The position numbers and the translations under genes are program-made. From assembly GCA_963728395.1 (NCBI GenBank), contig CAVSJJ010000003.1:310001-374000 (forward strand): a stretch of DNA of 64,000 bases, in the 5' to 3' direction. This stretch comes from CAVSJJ01 sp963728395. GTDB taxonomy: Bacteria; Actinomycetota; Actinomycetes; Actinomycetales; Dermatophilaceae. This document shows positions 36,258 to 44,597 of this stretch, piece after piece; the stretch's first letter is position 1; each line of letters starts with the position of its first letter. The notes under the pieces were generated by a model, which ran no database searches, was not told the DNA's origin, and was given only the letters and a program-made list of their open reading frames with translations.

Positions 36258-37453
36258 TGAGCCTGCTGGCAGAGAAGAAGGACGCTCCCGCCGGGTCGCT
36301 GCTTCGCCCCAAGGCCCACACCGACGGGGGGGCGGCGTACGTACCGGACAAGTCGCGCGGAGCCCGCCCGACCTCCTTCGCGGTGGCCGACTTCCCCGTG
36401 CCGGGCGGCCGCGAGGAGGAGTGGCGCTTCACCCCGGTCGACCGGCTCGGCCGGCTCCTCGCCGACGAGGCGTCCGAGGGCGAGCTGGACTGGGACTCCA
36501 CGCTGCCCGACGGGGTCGCGCTGAGCGAGATCACGACGGAGCAGGCCCGCGAGCTGGGCATCATGCCCCCCGGCGACCGCCCGGCGGCCCTCGCGGTCGA
36601 GCACGCCGACGCCAGGCACCTCGCGGTGCCCGCCGACGCCCAGCTCGAGGCGCCCGTCCGAGTCCGGCTGTCCGGCCAGGGCGGCCGGGTGTGGGGCCAC
36701 CTCGTCGTCACGGCGGGGCGGTTCTCCAAGGGCCTGGTCATCGTCGAGCACACCGGCTCCGCCGAGTACTCCGAGGTGGTCTCGATCGTCGCCGAGGACG
36801 GCGCCGACCTCACCGTCGTCACCGTGCAGGAGTGGGCCGACGATGCCCACCACCTCGCCGAGCACGACGTCGTCGTCGGCCGCGACGCCCGGGTCCGGCA
36901 CATCGCCGTGACCCTGGGCGGCGGCATCGTCCGCCTCGGGACGAACGCCCGCTACTCGGGTCCGGGCGGCGAGTTCGAGGCGCTGGGTGTCTACTTCGCC
37001 GACGCGGGGCAGCACCTCGAGCACCGGCTGTTCGTCGACCACGAGGCGCCGCACTGCAGGTCCAACGTCGAGTACAAGGGCGCTCTCCAGGGTGAGACGG
37101 CCCGGACGGTCTGGGTCGGTGACGTCCTCATCCGGGCCGGCGCCGAGGGCACGAACACCTACGAGCTCAACCGCAACCTGCTCCTCACCGACGGGGCTCG
37201 GGCTGACTCGGTCCCCAACCTCGAGATCGAGACCGGCGAGATCGAGGGGGCGGGGCACGCGTCGGCGACCGGTCGATTCGACGACGAGCAGCTGTTCTAC
37301 CTCATGGCCCGTGGCGTCCCCCAGGACGTCGCCCGCCGCCTCGTCGTGCGCGGGTTCTTCGCCTCCGTCGTGGGCCGGATCGGCGTCGAGGAGATCGTCG
37401 AGCACCTCATGGACGCCATCGACCGCGAGCTCGCGCAGGAGGCCACGGCATGA
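36257..37453 (+). CDS. sufD: SufD, Fe-S cluster assembly protein
   Basis: A 398-residue partner of SufB in the SufBCD scaffold. REEEWRFTPVDRLGRLL near residue 50 is the N-terminal signature; the beta-helix core follows, with VDHEAPHCRSNVEYKGAL and a C-terminal YLMARGVPQDVARRLVVRGF. The ATG overlaps the sufB stop as TGATG; the longer frame that starts inside sufR is not coding. Confidence 0.96.
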   Translation: MSLLAEKKDAPAGSLLRPKAHTDGGAAYVPDKSRGARPTSFAVADFPVPGGREEEWRFTPVDRLGRLLADEASEGELDWDSTLPDGVALSEITTEQARELGIMPPGDRPAALAVEHADARHLAVPADAQLEAPVRVRLSGQGGRVWGHLVVTAGRFSKGLVIVEHTGSAEYSEVVSIVAEDGADLTVVTVQEWADDAHHLAEHDVVVGRDARVRHIAVTLGGGIVRLGTNARYSGPGGEFEALGVYFADAGQHLEHRLFVDHEAPHCRSNVEYKGALQGETARTVWVGDVLIRAGAEGTNTYELNRNLLLTDGARADSVPNLEIETGEIEGAGHASATGRFDDEQLFYLMARGVPQDVARRLVVRGFFASVVGRIGVEEIVEHLMDAIDRELAQEATA

Positions 37454-37794
37454 GCGAGTCCACCCTGGCCGAGGCCGGCTTCGTCCGGGTATGCCGCCTC
37501 GACGAGCTCCCCGGTGTCGGCGCCGCCGCCGCCGACATCGGCGGCCGGATCGTCTCGATCATCCGCACCGAGGACGGCGTCGTCCACTGCGTGGACGACA
37601 CGTGCCCCCACGCCGAGGTCTCCCTCTCCGAGGGGGAGATCGACGGGTGCGAGGTCGAGTGCTGGCTGCACGGCTCCCGCTTCGACCTACGCACCGGCGA
37701 GCCCTCGGGTCCGCCGGCGACCGTCCCCATCGCCGTCCACACCGTCACGATCGAGGGTGACGAGGTCTTCGTCTCCCTCACCGACCAGAACTGA
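37450..37794 (+). CDS. Rieske-type ferredoxin of the suf operon
   Basis: A 114-residue cytoplasmic [2Fe-2S] protein. CPHAEVSLSEGEI gives the first Cys/His pair and CWLHGSRFD the second. It is a regular member of actinobacterial suf operons, between sufD and sufC, and is often labelled a non-heme iron oxygenase ferredoxin subunit; electron supply for cluster assembly is a reasonable guess. Unlike the Rieske protein at 7209 it has no export signal. ATGA overlap with sufD. Confidence 0.9.
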   Translation: MSESTLAEAGFVRVCRLDELPGVGAAAADIGGRIVSIIRTEDGVVHCVDDTCPHAEVSLSEGEIDGCEVECWLHGSRFDLRTGEPSGPPATVPIAVHTVTIEGDEVFVSLTDQN

Positions 37795-37807
37795 GGCTGA
37801 CCAACCG

Positions 37808-38563
37808 ATGTCGACTCTCGCGATCAAGGACCTTCACGTCACCGTGGAGACCGAGCAGGGCACCAAGGAGATCCTCCGTGGTGTCAACCTCACCGTCTCC
37901 TCGGGTGAGACCCACGCGATCATGGGGCCCAACGGCTCCGGCAAGTCCACCCTCGCCTACTCCATCGCCGGCCACCCCAAGTACACCGTCACCGGCGGGA
38001 CGGTCACGCTCGATGGCGAGGACGTCCTCGCCATGCGCGTCGACGAGCGGGCGCGCGCCGGACTCTTCCTCGCCATGCAGTACCCCGTCGAGGTTCCCGG
38101 CGTGACCGTGTCGAACTTCCTGCGCACCGCCAAGGCCGCACTCGACGGCGAGGCGCCCAAGCTGCGCACCTGGGTCAAGGACGTCCGGGAGGTGATGGAC
38201 CGGCTCCGGATGGACCCCGCCTTCGCCGACCGCGGTGTCAACGAGGGCTTCTCGGGTGGCGAGAAGAAGCGCCACGAGATCCTCCAGCTCGAGTTGCTCA
38301 AGCCGAAGATCGCCGTCCTCGACGAGACCGACTCCGGCCTCGACGTCGACGCCCTGCGCGTCGTCTCCGAGGGCGTCAACCGCGCCAAGGACTCGACCGG
38401 GTGCGGTGTCCTGCTCATCACCCACTACACCCGGATCCTGCGCTACATCCGTCCGGACTTCGTCCACGTCTTCGTCGACGGCCGGGTCGCCGAGGAGGGT
38501 GGCCCCGAGCTCGCCGAGCGGCTCGAGGAGGAGGGCTACGACCGGTTCCTCGCCCCGGCCTGA
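37808..38563 (+). CDS. sufC: SufC, Fe-S assembly ATPase
   Basis: A 251-residue ABC-type ATPase of SufBCD. Walker A GPNGSGKSTLAYSIAG, signature GFSGGEKKRHEILQLELL, Walker B AVLDETDSGLDVDAL and switch His in LLITHYTRIL are the SufC-specific forms. Start at ATG 37808, 13 bases after the ferredoxin stop. ATP hydrolysis opens the SufB-SufD interface for cluster building. Confidence 0.98.
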   Translation: MSTLAIKDLHVTVETEQGTKEILRGVNLTVSSGETHAIMGPNGSGKSTLAYSIAGHPKYTVTGGTVTLDGEDVLAMRVDERARAGLFLAMQYPVEVPGVTVSNFLRTAKAALDGEAPKLRTWVKDVREVMDRLRMDPAFADRGVNEGFSGGEKKRHEILQLELLKPKIAVLDETDSGLDVDALRVVSEGVNRAKDSTGCGVLLITHYTRILRYIRPDFVHVFVDGRVAEEGGPELAERLEEEGYDRFLAPA

Positions 38564-38654
38564 CGGTCGGGCCGGACCGAGTCCGTCCGACACCACCACC
38601 GGATCGGGGCACCGCCCCACATCCCACACCACACGAGTGAGAAACCAGGTCGAC

Positions 38655-39950
38655 ATGAGCGCCACCCCCTTCACCGAGGCAGAGCTCGACGCCATCCGCG
38701 CCGAGTTCCCCGTCCTCGCGCGGACGGTTCGCGACGGCAAGCCGCTGGTCTACCTCGACTCGGCCGCGACGTCCCAGAAGCCGCACCGTGTCCTCGACGC
38801 CGAGCGGGACTTCTACACCCGGATGAACTCCGCGGTGCATCGTGGAGCGCACCAGCTCTCCGAGGAGGCCACCGACGCCTATGAGGCGGCCCGTGAGACG
38901 ATCGCCGGGTTCATCGGGGCATCGGCCCGGGAGGTCGTCTTCACCAAGAACGCGACCGAGTCGCTCAACCTCGCGGCGTACGCCTTCTCCAACGCCGCCT
39001 TCACGGCGAAGCCGGATCCGCGTCTCGTCCTGCGCGAGGGCGACGAGGTGCTCGTCACCGAGATGGAGCACCACGCCAACCTCATCCCCTGGCAGGAGCT
39101 GTGCCGGCGGACGGGGGCGACGCTGCGCTGGGTGGGCGTGACCGACGAGGGTCGTCTGGACCTCGACGACATCCCCCGGGTCGTCACCGAGCGGACGAAG
39201 GTCGTGGCGTTCACCCAGGCGTCCAACGTGCTCGGCACCGTCAACCCGGTGGCGCCGCTCGTCGAGGCAGCCCGGGCCGTCGGGGCGCTCGTCGTCCTCG
39301 ACGCCTGCCAGTCGGTACCGCACCTGCCCGTCGACGTCGCCGAGCTCGGCGTCGACCTGGCGGCGTTCTCCGGCCACAAGATGCTCGGCCCGCTCGGCAT
39401 CGGCGTCCTGTGGGGTCGCCACGACCTGCTCGAGGCCATGCCGCCGTTCCTCACCGGGGGATCGATGATCGAGACCGTACGGATGGAAGGCAGCACGTAT
39501 GCCGCCCCGCCGCAGCGGTTCGAGGCGGGCGTCCCGATGGCGGCCCAGGCCGTCGGTCTCGCGGCGGCGGTCGACTACCTCAACCACCTCGGGATGGAGC
39601 GGGTCCACGCCCACGAGGAGATGCTGACCCGCCGCCTGCTCGACGGGCTGGCCCAGCGGCCGTGGACCCGGGTCATCGGTCCGACCGACACCAAGGACCG
39701 CGGGGGGGCAGTCAGCTTCACCTCGCCGCAGATCCATGCCCACGACGTCGGACAGGTCCTCGATGACGCCGGCGTCGCCGTCCGCGTGGGTCACCACTGC
39801 GCCTGGCCGCTGCACCGCCGCTTCGCGGCCACGTCGTCGACGCGTGCCAGCGTCGCGGCATACACGACCCCGGGGGAGATCGACGCCTTCTTCACCGCGC
39901 TCGACGCGGTCCCGGCGGTCTTCGGCATCGACGCGAAGGCGAGCGCCTGA
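38655..39950 (+). CDS. sufS: SufS, cysteine desulfurase
   Basis: A 431-residue pyridoxal-phosphate enzyme that supplies sulfur. YLDSAATSQKPHRVLDA near residue 38, TEMEHHANLIPWQ near 135, the PLP Lys in AAFSGHKMLGPLGIG near 240, and the persulfide Cys in VRVGHHCAWPLH near 380. The ATG at 38655 follows a 91-base gap after sufC, within which I see no terminator. It ends in TGATG with sufU. Confidence 0.97.
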   Translation: MSATPFTEAELDAIRAEFPVLARTVRDGKPLVYLDSAATSQKPHRVLDAERDFYTRMNSAVHRGAHQLSEEATDAYEAARETIAGFIGASAREVVFTKNATESLNLAAYAFSNAAFTAKPDPRLVLREGDEVLVTEMEHHANLIPWQELCRRTGATLRWVGVTDEGRLDLDDIPRVVTERTKVVAFTQASNVLGTVNPVAPLVEAARAVGALVVLDACQSVPHLPVDVAELGVDLAAFSGHKMLGPLGIGVLWGRHDLLEAMPPFLTGGSMIETVRMEGSTYAAPPQRFEAGVPMAAQAVGLAAAVDYLNHLGMERVHAHEEMLTRRLLDGLAQRPWTRVIGPTDTKDRGGAVSFTSPQIHAHDVGQVLDDAGVAVRVGHHCAWPLHRRFAATSSTRASVAAYTTPGEIDAFFTALDAVPAVFGIDAKASA

Positions 39951-40429
39951 TGGACCTGTACCAGGAGCTCATCCTCGAGCACAGCAAGCGCCCGGTGAAG
40001 GCGGGGCTGCGCGAGCCGTTCGAGGCCGAGGTGCACCACGTCAACCCCACGTGCGGCGACGAGGTCACCCTCCGGATCCACCTCGACACCGCGGGCGAGC
40101 ACGGGAGCGACCCGGTCGTCGAGGACATCTCGTACGACGCCACCGGCTGCTCGATCAGCACCGCGTCGACTTCCGTCCTCGCCCAGGAGGTCATCGGCCG
40201 CCCCCTGAGCGAGGCCCTGCAGACCTTCGCCGCCATGCGGACGATGCTCACCTCCAAGGGCACCGTCACCGGCGACGAGGAGGTCATCGGCGACGGCGTG
40301 GCCTTCGCCGGTGTCGCCAAGTACCCCGCGCGCGTCAAGTGCGCCCTCCTGGGATGGATGGCGTTCACCGATGCGTTGCACCAGGCCGGGATCGAGACCC
40401 CTACCGACTCCGACGGAGGAACGCCATGA
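39950..40429 (+). CDS. sufU: SufU, Zn-dependent sulfurtransferase partner of SufS
   Basis: A 159-residue IscU-like protein. The three metal-binding Cys are in NPTCGDE, TGCSIS and RVKCALLGW, with the Gly-rich spacing typical of SufU. In Gram-positives SufU accepts persulfide from SufS rather than acting as a scaffold. ATG overlaps the sufS stop. Confidence 0.96.
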   Translation: MDLYQELILEHSKRPVKAGLREPFEAEVHHVNPTCGDEVTLRIHLDTAGEHGSDPVVEDISYDATGCSISTASTSVLAQEVIGRPLSEALQTFAAMRTMLTSKGTVTGDEEVIGDGVAFAGVAKYPARVKCALLGWMAFTDALHQAGIETPTDSDGGTP

Positions 40430-40773
40430 CCGAGACCACCACGACCGACGGCCAGGGTGGCACGTCCGCGGAGCTCGTGGACATCGAGGAGGCCCTGCGC
40501 GACGTCGTCGACCCCGAGCTCGGCATCAACGTCGTCGACCTCGGCCTCGTCTACGGGCTGCACCGCGACGAGGACGGCGGCGTCGTCATCGACATGACGC
40601 TGACCTCGGCCGCGTGTCCGTTGACCGACGTCATCGAGGACCAAGCCAGCAACGCCCTCGAGGGCCTGGTCACCTCGCACCGGATCAACTGGGTGTGGAT
40701 GCCGCCGTGGGGCCCGGACAAGATCACGATGGAGGGTCGCGAGCAGCTCCGTGCCCTCGGCTTCAACATCTGA
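40426..40773 (+). CDS. sufT: SufT, DUF59 Fe-S maturation factor
   Basis: A 115-residue MIP18/DUF59 protein. IEEALRDVVDPELGINVVDL and the single conserved Cys in TSAACPLTDVIEDQ are diagnostic. Start ATG 40426 overlaps the sufU stop, with CGGAGGA upstream. Last gene of the suf operon; acts in cluster delivery to target proteins. Confidence 0.95.
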   Translation: MTETTTTDGQGGTSAELVDIEEALRDVVDPELGINVVDLGLVYGLHRDEDGGVVIDMTLTSAACPLTDVIEDQASNALEGLVTSHRINWVWMPPWGPDKITMEGREQLRALGFNI

Positions 40774-40809
40774 GCCGCGGCGCGAACCCGGCAGCCCGAC
40801 GGCATACCC

Positions 40810-41343
40810 GTGTCGCGCCTCGTCGAGATCGCCCCGGAGCGGCTCGAGCGATGGCTCGCGGCGTTCCACGAGAACAACCCCGAGCCCGACCCGGGCCAGC
40901 GCGTCGAGGCGATGGAACGGTTCGACCACGACCCGCTCGCCCTCGTCCTCGTGCGCCGCGGTGGGTATGCCGTGGGGCTGGCTCGTGGCGTGCGGCTGCA
41001 CAGCCACAAGGTCGGTAGCCGCTACGTCCAGTCGCGCACGGCCGCCGGGGGCTGGTCGCAGCAGCGGTTCGCCCGCCGGCGCGCCAACCAGGCCGATGCC
41101 CTCGTCGGCGCCGTCGTCGACCACGTGCTGCGGCTGCTCGGGCCGGGCGTCCCCGCTCGCGGCCTCATCCTCGGCGGGGACCGGCGGCTCGCCGCGGACG
41201 TGCTCTCCGAGCCCCGGCTGGCCCATCTGGCCGCCCTGCCGCGCCGAGAGCTCTACGATCTCCCCGACCCGTCGCTGGCCGTCCTCCGCCGAGCGGTCGA
41301 GCGTGGCCGCGCCGTCCGGGTGAGCGTCACCGACCTGCGCTGA
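40810..41343 (+). CDS. acVLRF1-type peptidyl-tRNA hydrolase
   Basis: A 177-residue actinobacterial protein with the VLRF1 core related to eRF1 and Vms1/ANKZF1. The key stretch is GGWSQQRFARRRANQAD near residue 80, including the glutamine loop expected to enter the ribosomal peptidyl-transferase centre. The family releases stalled nascent chains from tRNA. GTG start 36 bases after sufT; a CGGCATAC octamer lies three bases upstream. Independent promoter not obvious. Confidence 0.8.
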   Translation: MSRLVEIAPERLERWLAAFHENNPEPDPGQRVEAMERFDHDPLALVLVRRGGYAVGLARGVRLHSHKVGSRYVQSRTAAGGWSQQRFARRRANQADALVGAVVDHVLRLLGPGVPARGLILGGDRRLAADVLSEPRLAHLAALPRRELYDLPDPSLAVLRRAVERGRAVRVSVTDLR

Positions 41344-41400
41344 CGGGCCCGGCGGCTCGGCCCGGTCGATGGCGGCGGTGGGGTCCGGCGCGGCGGCACC

Positions 41401-41406
41401 TAGACT
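41401..41406 (+). promoter_or_regulatory. -10 box TAGACT of the ABC-F gene
   Basis: TAGACT lies 110 bases before the ABC-F GTG, in the 172-base gap after the acVLRF1 gene; a leader of about 100 bases would result. Confidence 0.4.
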
Positions 41407-41515
41407 AGAGGGCTGGGTGGCTCCCGTGCTGCCGTCGCGAGGTCGCGGCAGCGGCGCACGGAGTCGCCTTCCCGTGTCCGCCCCAGATCCGCCGACCACC
41501 ACCGAGGAGAACGAC

Positions 41516-43114
41516 GTGATCACCGCGACGTCCATCGAGCTGCGCGCGGGGTCCCGCCTGCTCCTCGACGGGGCGACCTTCCGGGTCGGCGCCGGGGACC
41601 GGATCGGGCTCGTGGGCCGGAACGGCGCCGGGAAGACCACCCTGACCAAGGTGCTCGCGGGGGTGGCCCTTCCCGCGGGCGGGAGCGTGACGCGCACCGG
41701 CGAGGTCGGCTACCTGCCCCAGGACCCCCGCACCGGGGACCTCCACGTGAGTGCCCGGGCCCGGATCCTCTCGGCCCGCGGCCTCGACACGATCGTCGCC
41801 GACCTGCGAGCCGCCGAGGGGGCGATGGGGATCGAGACGGGGGAGCGCCAGGAGCGAGCCATGCGGCGCTACTCCCGGCTCGACGCGGAGTTCACGGCCG
41901 CCGGCGGGTATGCCGCCGAGTCGGAGGCGGCCTCGATCGCCGGGGCGCTCGGCCTGCCCGAGCGGGTCCTCGACCAGCGGCTGTCGACGCTCTCCGGCGG
42001 TCAGCGCCGACGGGTCGAGCTCGCCAGGATCCTCTTCTCCGGTGCCGAGACCCTGCTGCTCGACGAACCGACGAACCACCTCGACGCGGACTCCGTGGCC
42101 TGGCTGCGCGACCACCTCAAGAGTTACCGCGGCGGCCTCATCGTCATCTCTCACGACGTCGAGCTGCTCGACGCGGTCGTGACGAAGGTGTTCCACCTCG
42201 ATGCCAACCGGTGCGAGCTCGACACCTACAACCTCGGCTGGAAGGGGTACCTCCAGCAGCGCGAGACCGACGAGCGACGGCGCCACCGCGAACGGGCCAA
42301 CGCCGAGAAGAAGGCCGCCGCCCTCCTCGCGCAGGCCGACAAGATGCGGGCGAAGGCGACGAAGGCGACCGCGGCGCAGAACATGGCCCGGCGCGCCGAG
42401 CGCCTGCTCGCCTCGACCGAGGGGGAGCGAGCCCACGACAAGGTGGCCCGGCTGCGCTTCCCCGACCCGGCCGCCTGCGGCAAGACGCCGCTGCGGGCCT
42501 CGGGCCTGTCCCGGTCCTACGGGTCCAACGAGGTGTTCACCGACGTCGACCTCGCCATCGACCGAGGGTCGAGGGTCGTCGTGCTCGGCCTCAACGGCGC
42601 CGGCAAGACGACCCTGCTGCGCATCCTCGCCGGCGTCGACGCTCCCGACACCGGAGCGGTCGAGCCGGGGCACGGCCTCAAGCTCGGCTACTACGCGCAG
42701 GAGCACGAGAACCTCGACGTGGGTCGCACGGTCCTGGAGAACATGAAGACGGCCGCCCCCGACCTGGCGGAGACCGAGGTCCGGAAGGTGCTGGGCAGCT
42801 TCCTCTTCTCCGGCGATGACGTCGACAAGCCGGCCGGGGTCCTCTCCGGTGGCGAGAAGACCCGCCTGTCCCTCGCCCTGCTCGTCGTCTCCGCGGCCAA
42901 TGTGCTTCTGCTCGACGAGCCGACGAACAACCTCGACCCGGCCTCTCGCGAGGAGATCCTCGGGGCACTGCGCACCTTCAAGGGCGCCGTCGTCCTCGTC
43001 ACCCACGACGAGGGGGCCGTCGACGCGCTCGAGCCGGAGCGGATCCTCCTGCTACCCGACGGCATCGAGGACCTCTGGGGGCTCGACTACCGCGACCTTG
43101 TCTCCCTCGCCTGA
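41516..43114 (+). CDS. ABC-F family ATPase (ribosome-associated)
   Basis: A 532-residue soluble protein with two ABC domains and no membrane part. First Walker A GRNGAGKTTLTKVLAG near residue 37, signature LSGGQRRRVELARIL, Walker B LLLDEPTNHLD; the linker between domains (about 240-320) is a charged coiled coil rich in Arg/Glu/Lys/Ala; second Walker A GLNGAGKTTLLRILAG, signature LSGGEKTRLSLALL. ABC-F proteins act on the ribosomal E site, some protecting from antibiotics. GAGGAG lies seven bases before the GTG. Confidence 0.93.
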   Translation: MITATSIELRAGSRLLLDGATFRVGAGDRIGLVGRNGAGKTTLTKVLAGVALPAGGSVTRTGEVGYLPQDPRTGDLHVSARARILSARGLDTIVADLRAAEGAMGIETGERQERAMRRYSRLDAEFTAAGGYAAESEAASIAGALGLPERVLDQRLSTLSGGQRRRVELARILFSGAETLLLDEPTNHLDADSVAWLRDHLKSYRGGLIVISHDVELLDAVVTKVFHLDANRCELDTYNLGWKGYLQQRETDERRRHRERANAEKKAAALLAQADKMRAKATKATAAQNMARRAERLLASTEGERAHDKVARLRFPDPAACGKTPLRASGLSRSYGSNEVFTDVDLAIDRGSRVVVLGLNGAGKTTLLRILAGVDAPDTGAVEPGHGLKLGYYAQEHENLDVGRTVLENMKTAAPDLAETEVRKVLGSFLFSGDDVDKPAGVLSGGEKTRLSLALLVVSAANVLLLDEPTNNLDPASREEILGALRTFKGAVVLVTHDEGAVDALEPERILLLPDGIEDLWGLDYRDLVSLA

Positions 43115-43374
43115 CTGTGAGGATCGACAGCGCAGCCTGATGGTGCTGGGTTGTGGTCGACCGCCACGGGTGTGACCCTTCGCCTGACTGGCCGTGGTGC
43201 CTGTTGCGGGACGTGTCCGCTCGGGGTGGTCGGCCCCGGCCCGGTCGGAGCGTGACTGGCCTGATCAGGAGCTTGACCGGCGGGCGTAGCCGCGCCCGCC
43301 GTGTCTCATCACAGTCCTGCCGTGGCTCCTCCCGGACCGGACCCTTCGTCCGCTCCGAGCTGTGGAGCAACGCA
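43115..43374 (+). ncRNA. Candidate bridge-RNA region of the IS110 element
   Basis: A 260-base stretch without a gene before the transposase. IS110-group elements encode a structured bridge RNA in this left noncoding end. Here a 9-bp stem with a 6-base loop is clear at 43278-43301 (CGGCGGGCG against CGCCCGCCG). Exact RNA ends and target/donor loops cannot be fixed without alignment. Confidence 0.35.
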
Positions 43375-44428
43375 ATGCCCAGTCTGTCCGAGATCGTCGA
43401 TGTCGTCATCGGCGTCGACACCCATGTCGAGACCCACACCGCCGCGGTGGTCGATGCCCGCACCGGCGCCGTCCTCGATGAGCTGACCGTGCCGACCACC
43501 CCCGCAGGGCTACCGGGAGCTGGTCGACCTTGCCGACACCCACTCCGCATTGCGGGTGTGGGCGGTCGAGGGCACCGGCGGTCACGGCGCCGGCCTGGCC
43601 CGCCACCTCGCCCGCGGTGATGAGGTGGTCCACGAGCTGGATCGTCCCGAACGCGCGAAGCGGCGGCACGGGGCGAGGTCAGACCCGTTGGACGCGGTCC
43701 GTGCTGCCCACGAGGCGCTGGGCCGTCCGCTGCTGGGCACCCCCCGGGCCGGTGGTGACCGACAGGCCCTGTCGGTGCTGCTGGCCGCCCGCGGCTCCGC
43801 GGTCGACGCCGCCACGACCGCTCAGCGGCAGCTGTTCTCCCTGGTCATCGCCGCCCCCGAACAGATCCGCGCCAAGCTGCGCGGCATGCGGATGCCCGAG
43901 ATGGTCAAGACCGCCGCCCGGTTGCGGGTCCAGCCCGGCTGGGACACCGAGTCGGCCACCACCGCGACCACGCTGCGCACCCTGGCCCGCCGCGCCCAGT
44001 CACTGGGCGCCGACGCCGCCGACCTGGAGAAGCAGATCCTGGCCCTGGTCCGCTCCTGGCGCCCGGACCTGCTCGACCAGCCCGGCGTCGGACCGATCAC
44101 CGCCGCCACCATCCTGTGCGCCTGGTCCCACCCCGGACCGGTCCACTCCGAGGCCGCGTTCGCGATGCTCGCCGGCGCCGCGCCCATCCCCGCCAACAGC
44201 GGACAGGTCACCACCCGCTACCGGCTCAGCCGCCACGGTGACCGCCAGCTCAACCGCGCCCTGGCCACCATCGCGCTCTCCCGGCAGCGCTACCACGCAC
44301 CGACCAAGGCCCACACCCTGAAGCGAACCGCCGACGGCAAGACCCCACGCGAGATCCGCCGCTGCCTCAAGCGCTCCATCGCCCGAGACCTCTTCCGACT
44401 CCTCGAACACGGCCCCTCACCGGCTTGA
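43375..44428 (+). pseudogene. IS110-family transposase, frameshifted
   Basis: The first 45 codons (from MPSLSEIVDVVIGVDTHVET, containing the first catalytic Asp) read in one frame; from 43511 the protein continues in the next frame (YRELVDLADTHSAL ...). One extra base in the GGGC run at 43507-43510 explains it: 1054 bases is 351 codons plus one. The rest is intact: Glu in WAVEGTGGHG, RSDPLDAVRAA, and the C-terminal GVGPITAATILCAW with PIPANSGQVTTRYRLSRHGD holding the serine. Without the slip the protein would be ~350 residues, normal for the family. A programmed frameshift is less likely but not excluded. Confidence 0.85.
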
Positions 44429-44451
44429 CGAACGATAGGAGCGTCCCCCAC

Positions 44452-44571
44452 AAACCCGCATTCGAGGTATTCGACGACCCACCAGGGGCCCCGGAATACC
44501 TCCACCCGGCGCGCAAACCGGCATTCGAGGTACTCGACGACCCACCAGGGGCCCCGGAATACCTCGAATGC
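44452..44571. repeat. Two palindromic 51-bp repeats
   Basis: Copies at 44452-44502 and 44515-44565 differ at two positions, with a 63-bp period. Each is a hairpin: in copy 2 GCATTCGAGGTA (44521-44532) pairs perfectly with TACCTCGAATGC (44560-44571); in copy 1 GAGGTATTC (44464-44472) pairs with GAATACCTC (44494-44502). Both loops hold CCACCAGGGGCCCCGG. REP-like; located between the IS110 transposase and trpB2. Confidence 0.8.
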
Positions 44572-44597
44572 CGCGGGCTGACCCGGGCCCGGATGCC

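Larger units (their letters stand above)
43115..44451 (+). mobile_element. IS110-family insertion sequence (decayed)
   Basis: Approximate extent from the end of the ABC-F gene to the first palindromic repeat. It contains a transposase gene with the DEDD and serine domains of IS110 elements but broken by a frameshift, and a long noncoding left end. IS110 elements lack terminal inverted repeats, so the exact ends cannot be read by eye. The octamer GTATGCCG found across the chromosome is absent from 41916 to 45979. Confidence 0.75.

Noticed and set aside
43375..44428. Programmed frameshifting in the IS110 transposase
   Set aside because: IS110 transposases are normally one frame, the site is a single GGGC run without a slippery heptamer, so decay or a sequencing error is simpler.
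44452..44571. A CRISPR array
   Set aside because: Only two repeats, each internally palindromic over its whole length with a 12-bp gap; no cas genes.
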